Shown in pieces: positions 8,329-16,395 of a DNA stretch of 20,991 bases. The stretch is from NCBI GenBank assembly GCA_022376515.1, contig WTXI01000507.1:1-20991 (forward strand), in the 5' to 3' direction. The notes beneath the pieces are model-generated. The model was not told the origin of the DNA. It did not search any database and saw nothing but the letters and a program-made list of their open reading frames with translations. This stretch comes from Lactifluus volemus (taxonomy: Eukaryota; Basidiomycota; Agaricomycetes; Russulales; Russulaceae). The translations under genes and the position numbers were made by a program. How positions within the stretch are numbered: the first letter of the stretch is position 1; every line of letters starts with the position of its first letter.

Positions 8329-10902
8329 ATGTCTACCTCTACGCAGACGTCCCCGTCACAAGGCGGCAACGCTCCTCCCGCAGGGGCCGCGACATCCTCA
8401 CAGGCTGCTCCGGGTAAACCACCACACTTGCTGAACCTTCCCCTTCTTGAAATGGACGGCAGCAACTACGCGTTTTGGAAGTGCCGTGTCGAAACCGTCT
8501 TCACCTTTCACGATCTATGGTCAGTCGTTGACGGATCCTCTGCCAAGCCAGATCCAGTAGCCGATCCTGTTGGTGCCGCTGCCTGGAACGTCAAAAACGA
8601 GAGCGCACGCATGCATCTCGTTATGGCCATGACAGACGAACCCCTGAACTCAGTCCTTGACACCAAATCTGCGAAAATTACCTGGGATCGACTCGCTGAG
8701 CGTTACGAAGGCAAAGGGGAGCAGAAGGTTACCCACCTGATCGACGATGTCTTCCGTCGTCAGCTCCTCGATACCGAACCGCTCGAGCCCCAGATAAATT
8801 CCCTCATCCGCTCTGCCCGCACTATTACCGCTCTCGGCCTTGCCCTCGATGATCGCATCATCGCGCACACCATTATCGGGGCGCTCCCACCTTCCTTATC
8901 CACCCTTAAGACTATCCTATCCACCCGTGATAACATCGACATTGAATATACCAAATCACAAATCATCCGTGATGAGCAGCGTCGAGTTCATGAGTCCGGG
9001 ATGGCCGCCACCGCGTTCTTCGCCAAATCGGGCAAGACCGCTAAAAAGGGGAAAGGGAAGGGTAAAGGGAAGCAGGAGGACAAGTCCAAGAAGTACTGCA
9101 CTCACTGCAAGATCTCGGGCCATGACGTGAGCGAGTGTCGGAAATTGAAGAAGGAGCAGGAGGCCAAGGCAGCCGCAGCTAACAGCGCAAAGCCAGCGAC
9201 CGCGACGCCCGCCGCAACGGCGAAAATTGCCTCCGCAGACGAGCCAGCCTCGGACGAGACCGTTCGCACTGTCCACGTGTTCCGCGCGCAGTCGAACGCA
9301 AGCAGCCAATCCCCCCATCATCACTCCTGGATTATGGACTCCGGAGCATCCCGCACCATGTGTTCTAACCGCAACTGGTTCCAGCAATACTCTACCCTTG
9401 CTAAAGATATCCCTGTCGTCCTGGGTGATAATAGTGCCATCCATGGCGTCGGCCAGGGTCGCGTTCACGTCCGAATGCGGGCTGGGAAGCAATGGAACGA
9501 AGTGGTCCTCCAAAACGTCCTCCACGTCCCGGAGTTGCACGGGAACTTGCTGTCCGTCTCTCACCTTACTGATTGCGGTGCCGACGTTCGTTTTATCGGA
9601 CAAGGCTGCCACATTTACGACCCGAGCGGAAATGTCATCTGCGAAGGTCAGCGCCATCTCAACCTGTATCTCATGCATATCCACACAATTCCCCTCGCAT
9701 CCGCACACCTTGCCATTGTCGAATCTTTCCCCGCTGAAGGAGATGATCTCACGCCCGCAAATGTTGTCGCGCTAGCAGCCCGAGCGCCGTCCGCAAAAGC
9801 TGACTTAGCCACCTGGCACCGGCGCCTCGGCCACTTAAATACCGACACGATTTTGCGCATGGCTAAGAAAGGCACTGTCAGCGGCATCGAGATCACATCT
9901 GGGAAGTCCCTTACCACCCCATGTGAATCCTGCTTGAAGGGAAAACAGACCCGAGCTGAAATCCAGAAAACAACCGAGTCGCGATCGGACACCATCCTCG
10001 GCCGTATCCACTCGGACCTGTGTGGCAAAATGTCGACTCGATCACACAAAGGGTACCATTATTTTGTCACCTGGATCGACGACGCCTCTCGGAAGGTCTT
10101 CGTGGCGGGTCTACGAGAGAAATCGGATGCACTGGCACGCTTCAAAGTGTTCGTGACCAGGGTTGAGGTGCAGACCGGCAAACGCGTTAAGCGTCTCCGC
10201 ACCGATGGAGGGGGCGAGTACAAAGGGGGGGAGTTCTCGGAATTTCTAGATGAGCGTGGCATTCAGCACGAGATGACGACGCCACATACACCTGAGCACA
10301 ACGGCGTTGCCGAGCGCATGAATCGCACGCTGCTCGACAAGGTGCGCTCCATGCTCACAGATGCGAAGCTTCCCGAATCCTACTGGTACGAGGCACTCGA
10401 ATATGCTGCCTTGCTGCATAATGTATCCCCCACACGCGCACTCGACAACCGAACGCCCGAGGAAGCTTGGAGCGGCAATAAGCCCGACATCTCGGCCTAC
10501 CGCGTCTTCGGCTCCCGAGCCTTCATGCACGTCCCTAAGAAAAAACGTGTGAAGTTAGCTGCCCGCTCATTAATCTGCACGTTTCTCGGTTTTGCCAAGA
10601 ACAGGAAAGCCTACCTGCTTGTGCACCGACAAACCCGCCGCTTTTTTGAGTCTCGCGATGTCGTGTTCGACGAGGGGGGGCCAGTTAAACTCTACGAGCG
10701 TATCATCCTCGAACCCGACGACGCCGACGACGTCCTAAACACCACCACGCCGGGCGCAACGCCCACACCAGCCGCAACGCCACCTGCGCCGAACGACTCT
10801 TCCAGCTCCTCTTCTAGTTCCTCCGATTCCGAAAGTAGCTCTGAAACAGACTCAGTCAGCGAATCAGAGATCGAGCAACTACTCGATGAGGCACCCGAAT
10901 GA
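8329..10902 (+). CDS. Copia Gag-protease-integrase polyprotein
   Basis: Residues 1-250 are the Gag domain (UBN2/DUF4219-like, with LEMDGSNYAFWK and the W..L...Y pattern). A basic stretch leads to a CCHC zinc knuckle (C257, C260, H265, C270). The aspartic protease active site is DSGAS at D337. The pre-integrase zinc-binding region has H497/H502 and C532/C535. Integrase has the catalytic triad D563, D626 and E662, with exactly 35 residues between the last two, followed by PHTPEHNGVAERMN. Near the end is a serine-rich acidic linker, typical of the hinge before RT. The frame stops at 10902 where one continuous pol would be expected, because RT lies in the next frame. The initiating ATG is 69 nt beyond the LTR. 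Confidence 0.94.
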   Translation: MSTSTQTSPSQGGNAPPAGAATSSQAAPGKPPHLLNLPLLEMDGSNYAFWKCRVETVFTFHDLWSVVDGSSAKPDPVADPVGAAAWNVKNESARMHLVMAMTDEPLNSVLDTKSAKITWDRLAERYEGKGEQKVTHLIDDVFRRQLLDTEPLEPQINSLIRSARTITALGLALDDRIIAHTIIGALPPSLSTLKTILSTRDNIDIEYTKSQIIRDEQRRVHESGMAATAFFAKSGKTAKKGKGKGKGKQEDKSKKYCTHCKISGHDVSECRKLKKEQEAKAAAANSAKPATATPAATAKIASADEPASDETVRTVHVFRAQSNASSQSPHHHSWIMDSGASRTMCSNRNWFQQYSTLAKDIPVVLGDNSAIHGVGQGRVHVRMRAGKQWNEVVLQNVLHVPELHGNLLSVSHLTDCGADVRFIGQGCHIYDPSGNVICEGQRHLNLYLMHIHTIPLASAHLAIVESFPAEGDDLTPANVVALAARAPSAKADLATWHRRLGHLNTDTILRMAKKGTVSGIEITSGKSLTTPCESCLKGKQTRAEIQKTTESRSDTILGRIHSDLCGKMSTRSHKGYHYFVTWIDDASRKVFVAGLREKSDALARFKVFVTRVEVQTGKRVKRLRTDGGGEYKGGEFSEFLDERGIQHEMTTPHTPEHNGVAERMNRTLLDKVRSMLTDAKLPESYWYEALEYAALLHNVSPTRALDNRTPEEAWSGNKPDISAYRVFGSRAFMHVPKKKRVKLAARSLICTFLGFAKNRKAYLLVHRQTRRFFESRDVVFDEGGPVKLYERIILEPDDADDVLNTTTPGATPTPAATPPAPNDSSSSSSSSSDSESSSETDSVSESEIEQLLDEAPE

Positions 10903-12607
10903 CTCCTCAACCTCCCGATCTTCCGATCGCGCTCTCACGCCGAAGCGGAACGTCCGCGCGCCCGTCCGCGATGACGATCCCCGCTACTCGACCTCCTCAT
11001 ACGGAGCACGTAGGCGACCTGCCGAACGCGCTACAGTCGCGCGCGACCCCACTAGCGATCCGAGGACTTATGCCGAAGCCATGGCACGTCCCGATGCCGC
11101 TCAGTGGGAGCTTGCCTGTAACGAGGAAAAGCGAATGTTTGAGCATATGGGGGTTTACGAGGCGGTCCCGCGCCCTACCAATCGAAAGGTTGTGGGGAGC
11201 AAATGGGTCTTCAGGATCAAGAGAGGCCCCGACGGCTCCATCCAGAAGTACAAAGCGCGTCTCGTCGCGCAAGGCTTCACCCAAACGGAGGGCATCGATT
11301 TCGACGAGACATTTGCGCCCGTCGCGAAATTCGCCTCGCTTCGTACGATTCTTGCACTTGCCGCCGAGTTTGACCTAGAAATTCATCAGATGGATGTCAA
11401 GTCCGCTTACCTGAATGGGGACCTGAAGGAGGAGATCTTCATGGCTCCCCCCCCTGGTTTTGATACACCTGAAGGTATGGTCTTGAGGTTGAAGAAGGCA
11501 GTCTACGGCACGAAGCAGGGGGGGCGCGCCTGGTACGAGCACATCAGGGCGACGCTCGAATCGATGGGATATACCCACACGGACGCCGACCACGCCGTTT
11601 TCACCCGCCTGAAAGACGGCATCCACTCCATCATAGCGCTGTATGTTGACGACATCACTATGGTCTGCAAAAGCCTGCAGGTCATTAATCATGACAAGGA
11701 GATGTTGAAGAAGACTTACCAGATGACGGACTTGGGTGAGATCGCTTGGATCTTGGGTGTCCACGTTACACGCGACCGCGATGCCGGATGGATCGCCCTA
11801 TCACAGGAGCGCTACATTAACGACGTCCTCGAGCGTCACGGCAAAGCTAACTGTAGACCGATCAGCACCCCTGCAGTCCCTAACGAGCATCTAATCAAGC
11901 TCGACACACCTGAAACCGACGTCAAGTCGTACCAGAGCGCGATCGGCGCACTGATGTACCCGATGCTCGGTACGCGCCCGGACCTGGCCTACACAGTGGC
12001 CGCGCTAGGTCGCCACGCCGCTAACCCCGGTGACGAGCACCTGCACGCCCTCGACCGCGCATTCCGCTACCTCCGAGCCACGAGCGATCGCCGCCTCGTT
12101 TTCCAGCGAGGAACCAAAGAGGGGACTCGTCTCCATGGTTACGTCGACGCAGACTGGGCCAGCGACGTGAACGACCGCAAATCGACGTCCGGTTTCGTCT
12201 TCATGCTGGCAGGGGGTGCAATTAGCTGGAGCTCGAAGAAACAACAAACTGTCGCACTTTCGAGCACCGAGGCCGAGTACATAGCCGGAGCGCACGCAGC
12301 CAAAGAGGCCGCTTGGCTGAAAAGCCTTATCAGCGAGATCTGGAACGATCAAACAAGCGACATACCTATTACCCTCTATATTGACAACCAATCAGCCATA
12401 TCCATCGCGAAAAATCCCGAATTCCATGATCGCACCAAGCACATAGAAGTCAGGCATCATTTTCTGAGACAGCAAGTGGATCTGAAAGCCATTGTTCTGG
12501 ATTATATGCCTACTAACGAACAAGTTGCTGATGTGCTTACCAAGGGGCTTGTTCGCGAGAAGCACGAACGCTTCACAGCTTGTATGGGAGTACACCCTGC
12601 GGGCTGA
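10886..12607 (+). CDS. Copia reverse transcriptase-RNase H (frame-shifted part of pol)
   Basis: This is the downstream half of pol. RT begins near YAEAMARPDAAQWELAC, passes through KARLVAQGFTQTEGIDF and QMDVKSAYLNGDL, and has the active site YVDD at residues 253-256. RNase H follows with YVDADWASD, STEAEYIAG and DNQSAISIAKN. The reading frame opens 16 nt before the upstream stop, but the first residues are probably not a true start. Removing one C from the CCC at 10891-10893 would fuse it to the upstream frame through ...LLDEAPND, so a single polyprotein is likely. The stop codon TGA at 12605-12607 lies inside the polypurine tract, 7 bp from the 3' LTR. Confidence 0.94.
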   Translation: MRHPNDSSTSRSSDRALTPKRNVRAPVRDDDPRYSTSSYGARRRPAERATVARDPTSDPRTYAEAMARPDAAQWELACNEEKRMFEHMGVYEAVPRPTNRKVVGSKWVFRIKRGPDGSIQKYKARLVAQGFTQTEGIDFDETFAPVAKFASLRTILALAAEFDLEIHQMDVKSAYLNGDLKEEIFMAPPPGFDTPEGMVLRLKKAVYGTKQGGRAWYEHIRATLESMGYTHTDADHAVFTRLKDGIHSIIALYVDDITMVCKSLQVINHDKEMLKKTYQMTDLGEIAWILGVHVTRDRDAGWIALSQERYINDVLERHGKANCRPISTPAVPNEHLIKLDTPETDVKSYQSAIGALMYPMLGTRPDLAYTVAALGRHAANPGDEHLHALDRAFRYLRATSDRRLVFQRGTKEGTRLHGYVDADWASDVNDRKSTSGFVFMLAGGAISWSSKKQQTVALSSTEAEYIAGAHAAKEAAWLKSLISEIWNDQTSDIPITLYIDNQSAISIAKNPEFHDRTKHIEVRHHFLRQQVDLKAIVLDYMPTNEQVADVLTKGLVREKHERFTACMGVHPAG

Positions 12608-12614
12608 GGGGGCG
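12606..12614 (+). promoter_or_regulatory. Polypurine tract
   Basis: GAGGGGGCG lies directly before the TGTTGG start of the 3' LTR and overlaps the pol stop codon. It is the expected plus-strand primer site. Confidence 0.8.
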
Positions 12615-13038
12615 TGTTGGAAGCGCAGCCTCGCAGAGCGTAAGTCGAGCCAACGCGCGGTGACACGTTACGTGACGTGTGACCGCTTATACCCGGTGAT
12701 ACCAGTTTCGGACAGATTACTGATTTTGGACAGTCGTTATCTATGTTTCATCATATTGCCCCGATCTCTTCGTTTCACATAGCGTTCCACCTTTTATTGC
12801 TTCAATATTAGTCTACTAATTATCTCAGTTACCTTCTAGCATAAGTACTGTAACTTCTGTGTTCCGCACACCTCAGTCTTTTCTCTTTCTGACTGAGGTT
12901 AGTATCTTATCACTATTTACTTCACTTCTAAGTTACTTACTATCTACCTAGCCTCAGCATTGATCTGTCGTCCAATAGGTAGATAATACAGTCTTTTCTC
13001 TTTCTGACTGAGCCTCAGCATTGATCTGTCGTCCAATA
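12615..13038 (+). repeat. 3' LTR of the copia element
   Basis: 424 bp, identical to 7836-8259 except A at 12988. It ends ...CCAATA, after which minus-strand coding sequence of another gene begins immediately. Confidence 0.96.
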
Positions 13039-13221
13039 TTGACGGAGGGTTGAGAGGAGGCGCGGTGTGTTGGGGTGCATCATCTCCAGACAGTAGCTGT
13101 CCGACATCTTGGTAGTCTACCTTACGCATCGTCCCCACGATCGAAGATATCATCGGCACCTCTATATTCTCGTACTCGAGAATCCACTCCGTCGGTTTGA
13201 AATGCTTTGGGTCTTCAGAAA

Positions 13222-13229
13222 GCGATGCC
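13222..13229. repeat. 8-bp target-site duplication, left copy
   Basis: GCGATGCC immediately precedes TAGACTGTCCG. The same octamer follows the element at 14655-14662. Eight base pairs is the hAT-superfamily duplication size. Confidence 0.88.
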
Positions 13230-13239
13230 TAGACTGTCC

Positions 13240-13410
13240 GCGGGCCGGGCCTGGCCCTCCCGGCCCTAGGGCCGACCCGGACCGGCCCCTTGAGGGCCAG
13301 GGCCAGGGCCAGCAGCAGGCGGCCCTCACATCGAGGGCCAGGGCCAGGGCCAGACAATTTTTTGCGCGGCCCTTAGGGCCGGCCCGGGGCCGGCCCTGCT
13401 GGCCCTACCC
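13240..13410. repeat. Left subterminal GGCC-rich array
   Basis: Repeated GGGCCAGGGCCAGGGCC and GGCCCT words, many self-complementary (GGGCCGGCCC). Such subterminal clusters are commonly transposase-binding regions in hAT elements; that role here is inferred. Confidence 0.7.
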
Positions 13411-13745
13411 ATAGGGAGGCTGCGAGGGCGGGGCTGCAGGGTGGCGCCGCAACGGCGGCATCGGGGCAGCAGCAGCGACGGCAAGGGTGGAGGGCAGTGG
13501 CGGCGGCGTCAGGGCAGCAAAAGTGATGGCGGGGACGCAGCAGCGACGACGGGGCAGTAGCGGCGGCGTCGGGGCAGCAGTAGTGACGGCAGAGCGGCGG
13601 CAGAGGCGACGCCATCTGGGCGGCGGCGGCGCATCTGGATAGCGGCGGCGTCAGGGCAGGGGCGACAGCGTCTGGATCGCGGCAGCGGGGTCGGGGCAGC
13701 AGCAACCACGGCGGGGCAGCGGCCACCGCAGCGGTGGCGAGGGGA
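13411..13745. repeat. Degenerate GC-rich minisatellite
   Basis: Imperfect units of the type GGGGCAGCAG-NAGTGACGGCGGCGTC recur with roughly 30-40 bp spacing. All frames are open because of composition, giving false long alanine/arginine/proline frames; I see no gene here. Confidence 0.7.
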
Positions 13746-14310
13746 GATGGCAGCGGCGCACCCTGGCAAGACTTTGGGGGACGTCACGCGAGTGTCCCAG
13801 TCGCAGGCGTCAAGCGTCGGACGGTCGCAAAAGCGACGTCCGAGCGACAGTGACGCCATCGAATGTCCACGCGTAACGCCCCTCAGTGCCAGCGGCTGGG
13901 GGACGAAAAGGGGAATGAAAAAAAAAAAAGATTAGTGCGAGAAGTCAAAGAAAAAGTCATGACGCACCGGCATGTACCATGCAATTAACAGAGCGGTGGC
14001 GATAACATGGGGCGAGCGGTGACGACGACAGAGGACGAGCGGTGGGGGCGACGAGGGCGAGGGGTAGCGGCAATAAGAGGGCCGAGAGAAGCGAAGACAG
14101 AGGGCGGGAGATGGCGACGACAGAAAGGGCGCGAGAGGGGCGATGGTGATGCGATGGCGGTGACAGAAAGCAAGCATGGAGGCAGAAAGGGACGCGGGAG
14201 GGGGCGTGAAAAAGCAAGTCGCGACTTCAAGGTCGAGTTGACTAAGTGAAAGTGGCAGGCGTACGGGCTGAGGCAAGAGATTGTTTAGATAAGCTATAGG
14301 AAAAAATGTA
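13746..14310. other. Purine-rich interior of the hAT-like element
   Basis: After a less repetitive stretch (13746-13935, ending in an A-run at 13919-13930), the sequence from about 13985 to 14225 is G/A-biased with GACGACAGA and GCGAGAG-like words. No coding sequence is supported. Confidence 0.5.
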
Positions 14311-14315
14311 ATTAA

Positions 14316-14397
14316 GCTTCCATGGTGTAGTGGTGAACTGTCCAAGAGCCTTAGTTTTGGTATGCGCTGGTCGAGAGTTCAAATCCCGGTGTGTACA
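14316..14397 (+). other. tRNA-like segment with Pol III A and B boxes
   Basis: TGGTGTAGTGG (14323-14333) fits the A-box consensus TRGYNNARNNG exactly, and GTTCAAATCC (14377-14386) fits the B box. The 5' end CTTCCATGGTGTAGTGGT resembles tRNA-Gln. The boxes start 54 nt apart, about 10 more than in an ordinary intronless tRNA. The acceptor and T stems pair poorly, so I regard it as a degenerate tRNA-derived promoter fragment or SINE-head-like piece rather than a working tRNA. Confidence 0.5.
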
Positions 14398-14482
14398 ATT
14401 ATCAGAAAGTAGCTGTGAGCTGATTATGCAAGCAAGTGTGAGAAAATTTTACTGAAATTAGTTAATTGACTGATTATTTTTT

Positions 14483-14643
14483 TTAAGGGGTGGGCCGGGT
14501 CGGCCCCGGGCCGGCCCCGGGTCGGGCCAGGGCCAGCATCAGCTGGCCCTCCAAGGGCCAGGGCCAGCTGCAGGGCGGACCGGCCCTGAGGGCCAGGGCC
14601 AGGGCCGGGCAAAATGGGGGTGGCCCTGGCCCGGACCGGCCCC
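14483..14643. repeat. Right subterminal GGCC-rich array
   Basis: Counterpart of the left array, with GGGCCAGGGCCAG and GGCCGGCCCCGGG words, reaching the right terminal inverted repeat. It is separated from the tRNA-like segment by AT-rich sequence with a T-run at 14476-14484. Confidence 0.7.
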
Positions 14644-14654
14644 CGGACAGTCTA

Positions 14655-14662
14655 GCGATGCC
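14655..14662. repeat. 8-bp target-site duplication, right copy
   Basis: GCGATGCC directly after ...GGACAGTCTA, identical to 13222-13229. Confidence 0.88.
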
Positions 14663-15415
14663 TCATTACCCCTCATCGAAGAGAATAGATATCTCCTTAT
14701 TCGGGGCCTTCTGCACTTCGACAACCGTCGATAACGCGCAGATAACGTTCACAAACCCGGTCTTCTTCCTGAGAAAGTCCCCCAGTGCATGGTTTGCTGG
14801 GTCTCCCAGATAGCAATCACCTTGAACTCGACTTTCGCCGGGTTCTGCTCCTTCATCCTGAAAACCCCAGATGGGGAAACTGGACCTAAGAACGTTGCCC
14901 CATTAACATGTCCAAAGTCTTCTGTGTTTGGGGTGTATCCCCAGCGTCCACCACCAACGAAGGCATAATTGTTGTCCATGAGATGCAGTGGACGGTCTCT
15001 AGGTGAGAGTTCGCAAAACTGAACCTCCCAATGCCCTGTTGTGTTCTCTGTATTTTACCTTTGCCAATTGTGAAGCCAGTCTGTAATATGGCACCATGTG
15101 GGATTGACACACTGGCCCCAACATTCCCGGAAACTGTTTTGCTTGCGGTCTTCTTTTTCACATCACCATCAACATAGATGGTGACTGGGGAGGGGTTTGA
15201 TAGTATGAGTTGCCCTGTTGAACAACTGGTAACTTGAACTCTAGCTTGTCCTAAGTTATATGGTTGAGGGTTTTCTGATTGATATGCAGCCCAGGTTGTT
15301 ACATTCACACCAATCTTGGGGCCCGGCCGATAAGGGTCCTTGACGGTAGTACCAACCTATATGGAACACTATTAATAATATGTTACTTATGTGGATGAGC
15401 ATAACTTACCTTTAT

Positions 15416-15752
15416 AACCACCCACCAACCACCCACATCTCTGTCTTAGGCTCAAATGGATATGACCTCCCAGGTATCTACTCACCTTGAACACCTTGAC
15501 CAAGTTGAGTTTCTTTCCCAGACATGGAAAAGATGGCAACAAGAAGATATATGGCAGTTATAGTGCAATCTCATGTGTCAAAAAAATGAAACCCATGAGA
15601 TTGTGCCATAACTGCCATATATCTTCTTGTTGCCATCTTTTCCATGTCTGGGAAAGAAACTCAACTTGGTCAGGTGTTCAAGGTGAGTAGATACCTGGGA
15701 GGTCATATTCATTTGAGCCTAAGACAGAGATGTGGGTGGTTGGTGGGTGGTT
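15416..15752. repeat. Large head-to-head palindrome (two ~160-bp arms, 18-nt loop)
   Basis: Arm 15416-15575 is an inverted copy of 15594-15752, with only a handful of mismatches and one 1-nt gap. The arms contain the 5' leader, start codon, exon 1, intron 1 and most of exon 2 of the broken minus-strand gene. The right arm therefore carries a second start (ATG at 15644) on the plus strand, but one base is missing in its exon 1 (GGTCAGG for GGTCAAGG) and similarity stops at 15752. Transcription through it would give a long near-perfect hairpin RNA. Confidence 0.93.
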
Positions 15753-16395
15753 GGAAGCTGGCACCCACCTTTTTATGCACACACCAGAGTGAATGAATGA
15801 CATCATGAGAGCTGAAAGCTGCTTTCTTGAGGATATCCTCCTATGTCGCCCGCTAGCGCATGAATGCAACAAAATGCAACAGGTCTGTGCGGATAAATAA
15901 GGCAATTTGAGGCCCAAATCTGTCGTCCGGCGGTCAAGTCCGGCAAGTAAGGAACCATACTCTCAGTCTCACCGCCGACTGAAGGGTATGACACCAACGC
16001 AGTCGCCAATTAATACTCAAGTTGGCACTTGTAGGAGGTGTTGTGGTAAAGCCCGGGATTGGTCTGAGGATATTGTAAAGGTGAGCTGTTACTGTTACTG
16101 TGAGTGGCCTTTAGACTACTTAGTATATCATAACCGGCGCCGTAGCTGCCCCTTTCCTATCCACCCATGTGCACGTGCAGTCTCGCCCACGTGGAGCGGG
16201 TATGTAGGATAGGAGATGGGCGACTTCCATAACTGGGAGACCCGGCGGTGGATCTGGAGAGATTTATTTCTTTTTTATACTACTTGGATTGGAATGACAC
16301 CAATGTATTACGCTCCCTTGCAACCTCAACTACCCACTAGCACAGAAATGTATGGTAATTAGATGACTGAAATGTCGCAATCTGCTATGATATGA
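15753..16395. other. Intergenic region, nothing assigned
   Basis: This lies between the palindrome and the trm1 stop codon. Reading frames up to about 100 codons occur but show no recognisable motif or splice-supported extension. A short inverted pair, TCCTATCC (about 16155) and GGATAGGA (about 16207), could form a weak stem. The part next to 16395 should include the trm1 3' UTR. Confidence 0.5.

Larger units (their letters stand above)
7836..13038 (+). mobile_element. Ty1/copia LTR retrotransposon (complete, very young)
   Basis: A 5203-bp element with, in order: 5' LTR, primer-binding site, gag with zinc knuckle, protease, integrase, reverse transcriptase, RNase H, polypurine tract and 3' LTR. 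Integrase ahead of RT defines the Ty1/copia superfamily. The two 424-bp LTRs differ at a single position (T at 8209, A at 12988), so insertion was recent. LTR ends are TGTTGG...CCAATA, a near-perfect 6-bp inverted repeat but with TG..TA rather than the usual TG..CA. The flanks show no target-site duplication: GACCA on the left and TTGAC on the right. Confidence 0.96.
13230..14654. mobile_element. hAT-like non-autonomous DNA transposon (1425 bp)
   Basis: Terminal inverted repeats begin TAGACTGTCCG on both ends. The left arm continues CGGGCCGGGCC and the right arm, read inwards, GGGGCCGGTCCGGGCC, giving about 27 bp with a few mismatches. An 8-bp duplication GCGATGCC flanks it. Inside are very GC-rich subterminal arrays of GGCCAG/GGGCCG motifs, a degenerate GC-rich minisatellite, a purine-rich stretch and a tRNA-like segment. 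No transposase frame is visible, so it must have moved with enzyme supplied elsewhere. It sits inside the broken minus-strand gene, and the coding pieces on its two sides resume within the duplicated octamer. Confidence 0.88.
13039..15525 (-). pseudogene. Unrecognised protein gene, broken by two transposons
   Basis: I do not recognise the family. The ATG at 15525 (MSGKETQLGQGVQ) opens exon 1 (15525-15486). A 41-nt intron, exon 2 (15444-15410, ...GGWWVIK) and a 53-nt intron (15409-15357) follow; exon 3 runs from 15356 with VGTTVKDPYRPG. Exon 3 is rich in Ser/Thr/Val/Gly alternations (for example SNPSPVTIYVDGDV, GASVSIPHG), suggesting a beta-rich protein; a pore-former or lectin-like fold is possible but unproven. 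Conserved-looking pieces continue across frame changes: NNYAFVGGGRWGYTPNTEDF, a lysine-rich patch near 14745, then, beyond the inserted element, EDPKHFKPTEWILEYENI and ISSIVGTMRKVDYQDVGQL. Frame changes occur near 15010, at the G-run at about 14785 and at the GGGG at about 14672. Coding stops at the copia LTR (13039), so the 3' end is lost. It lacks its own upstream promoter because its 5' end abuts an inverted copy of itself. Confidence 0.7.

Noticed and set aside
9648..10530. Minus-strand frames inside copia gag-pol
   Set aside because: Antisense shadows of a well-supported plus-strand polyprotein.
13373..13859. Alanine/proline/arginine-rich open frames of 100+ codons
   Set aside because: They are stop-free only because of extreme GC content in a minisatellite inside a transposon.
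14007..14345. Open frames in the purine-rich segment
   Set aside because: Composition-driven, low complexity, and inside the hAT-like element; no known domain.
14316..14397. A functional tRNA-Gln gene
   Set aside because: Acceptor and T stems do not pair properly and the A-B box spacing is too long.
13222..14662. A MITE of Tc1/mariner or Mutator type
   Set aside because: Those make TA or 9-11 bp duplications; here the duplication is 8 bp with hAT-like short ends.
15487..15690. Plus-strand frame crossing the palindrome loop
   Set aside because: It reads antisense sequence of one arm into the other; there is no conserved product.
15907..16212. A small plus-strand gene of about 100 codons
   Set aside because: The cysteine pairs look suggestive, but there is no conserved pattern, promoter or splice support.
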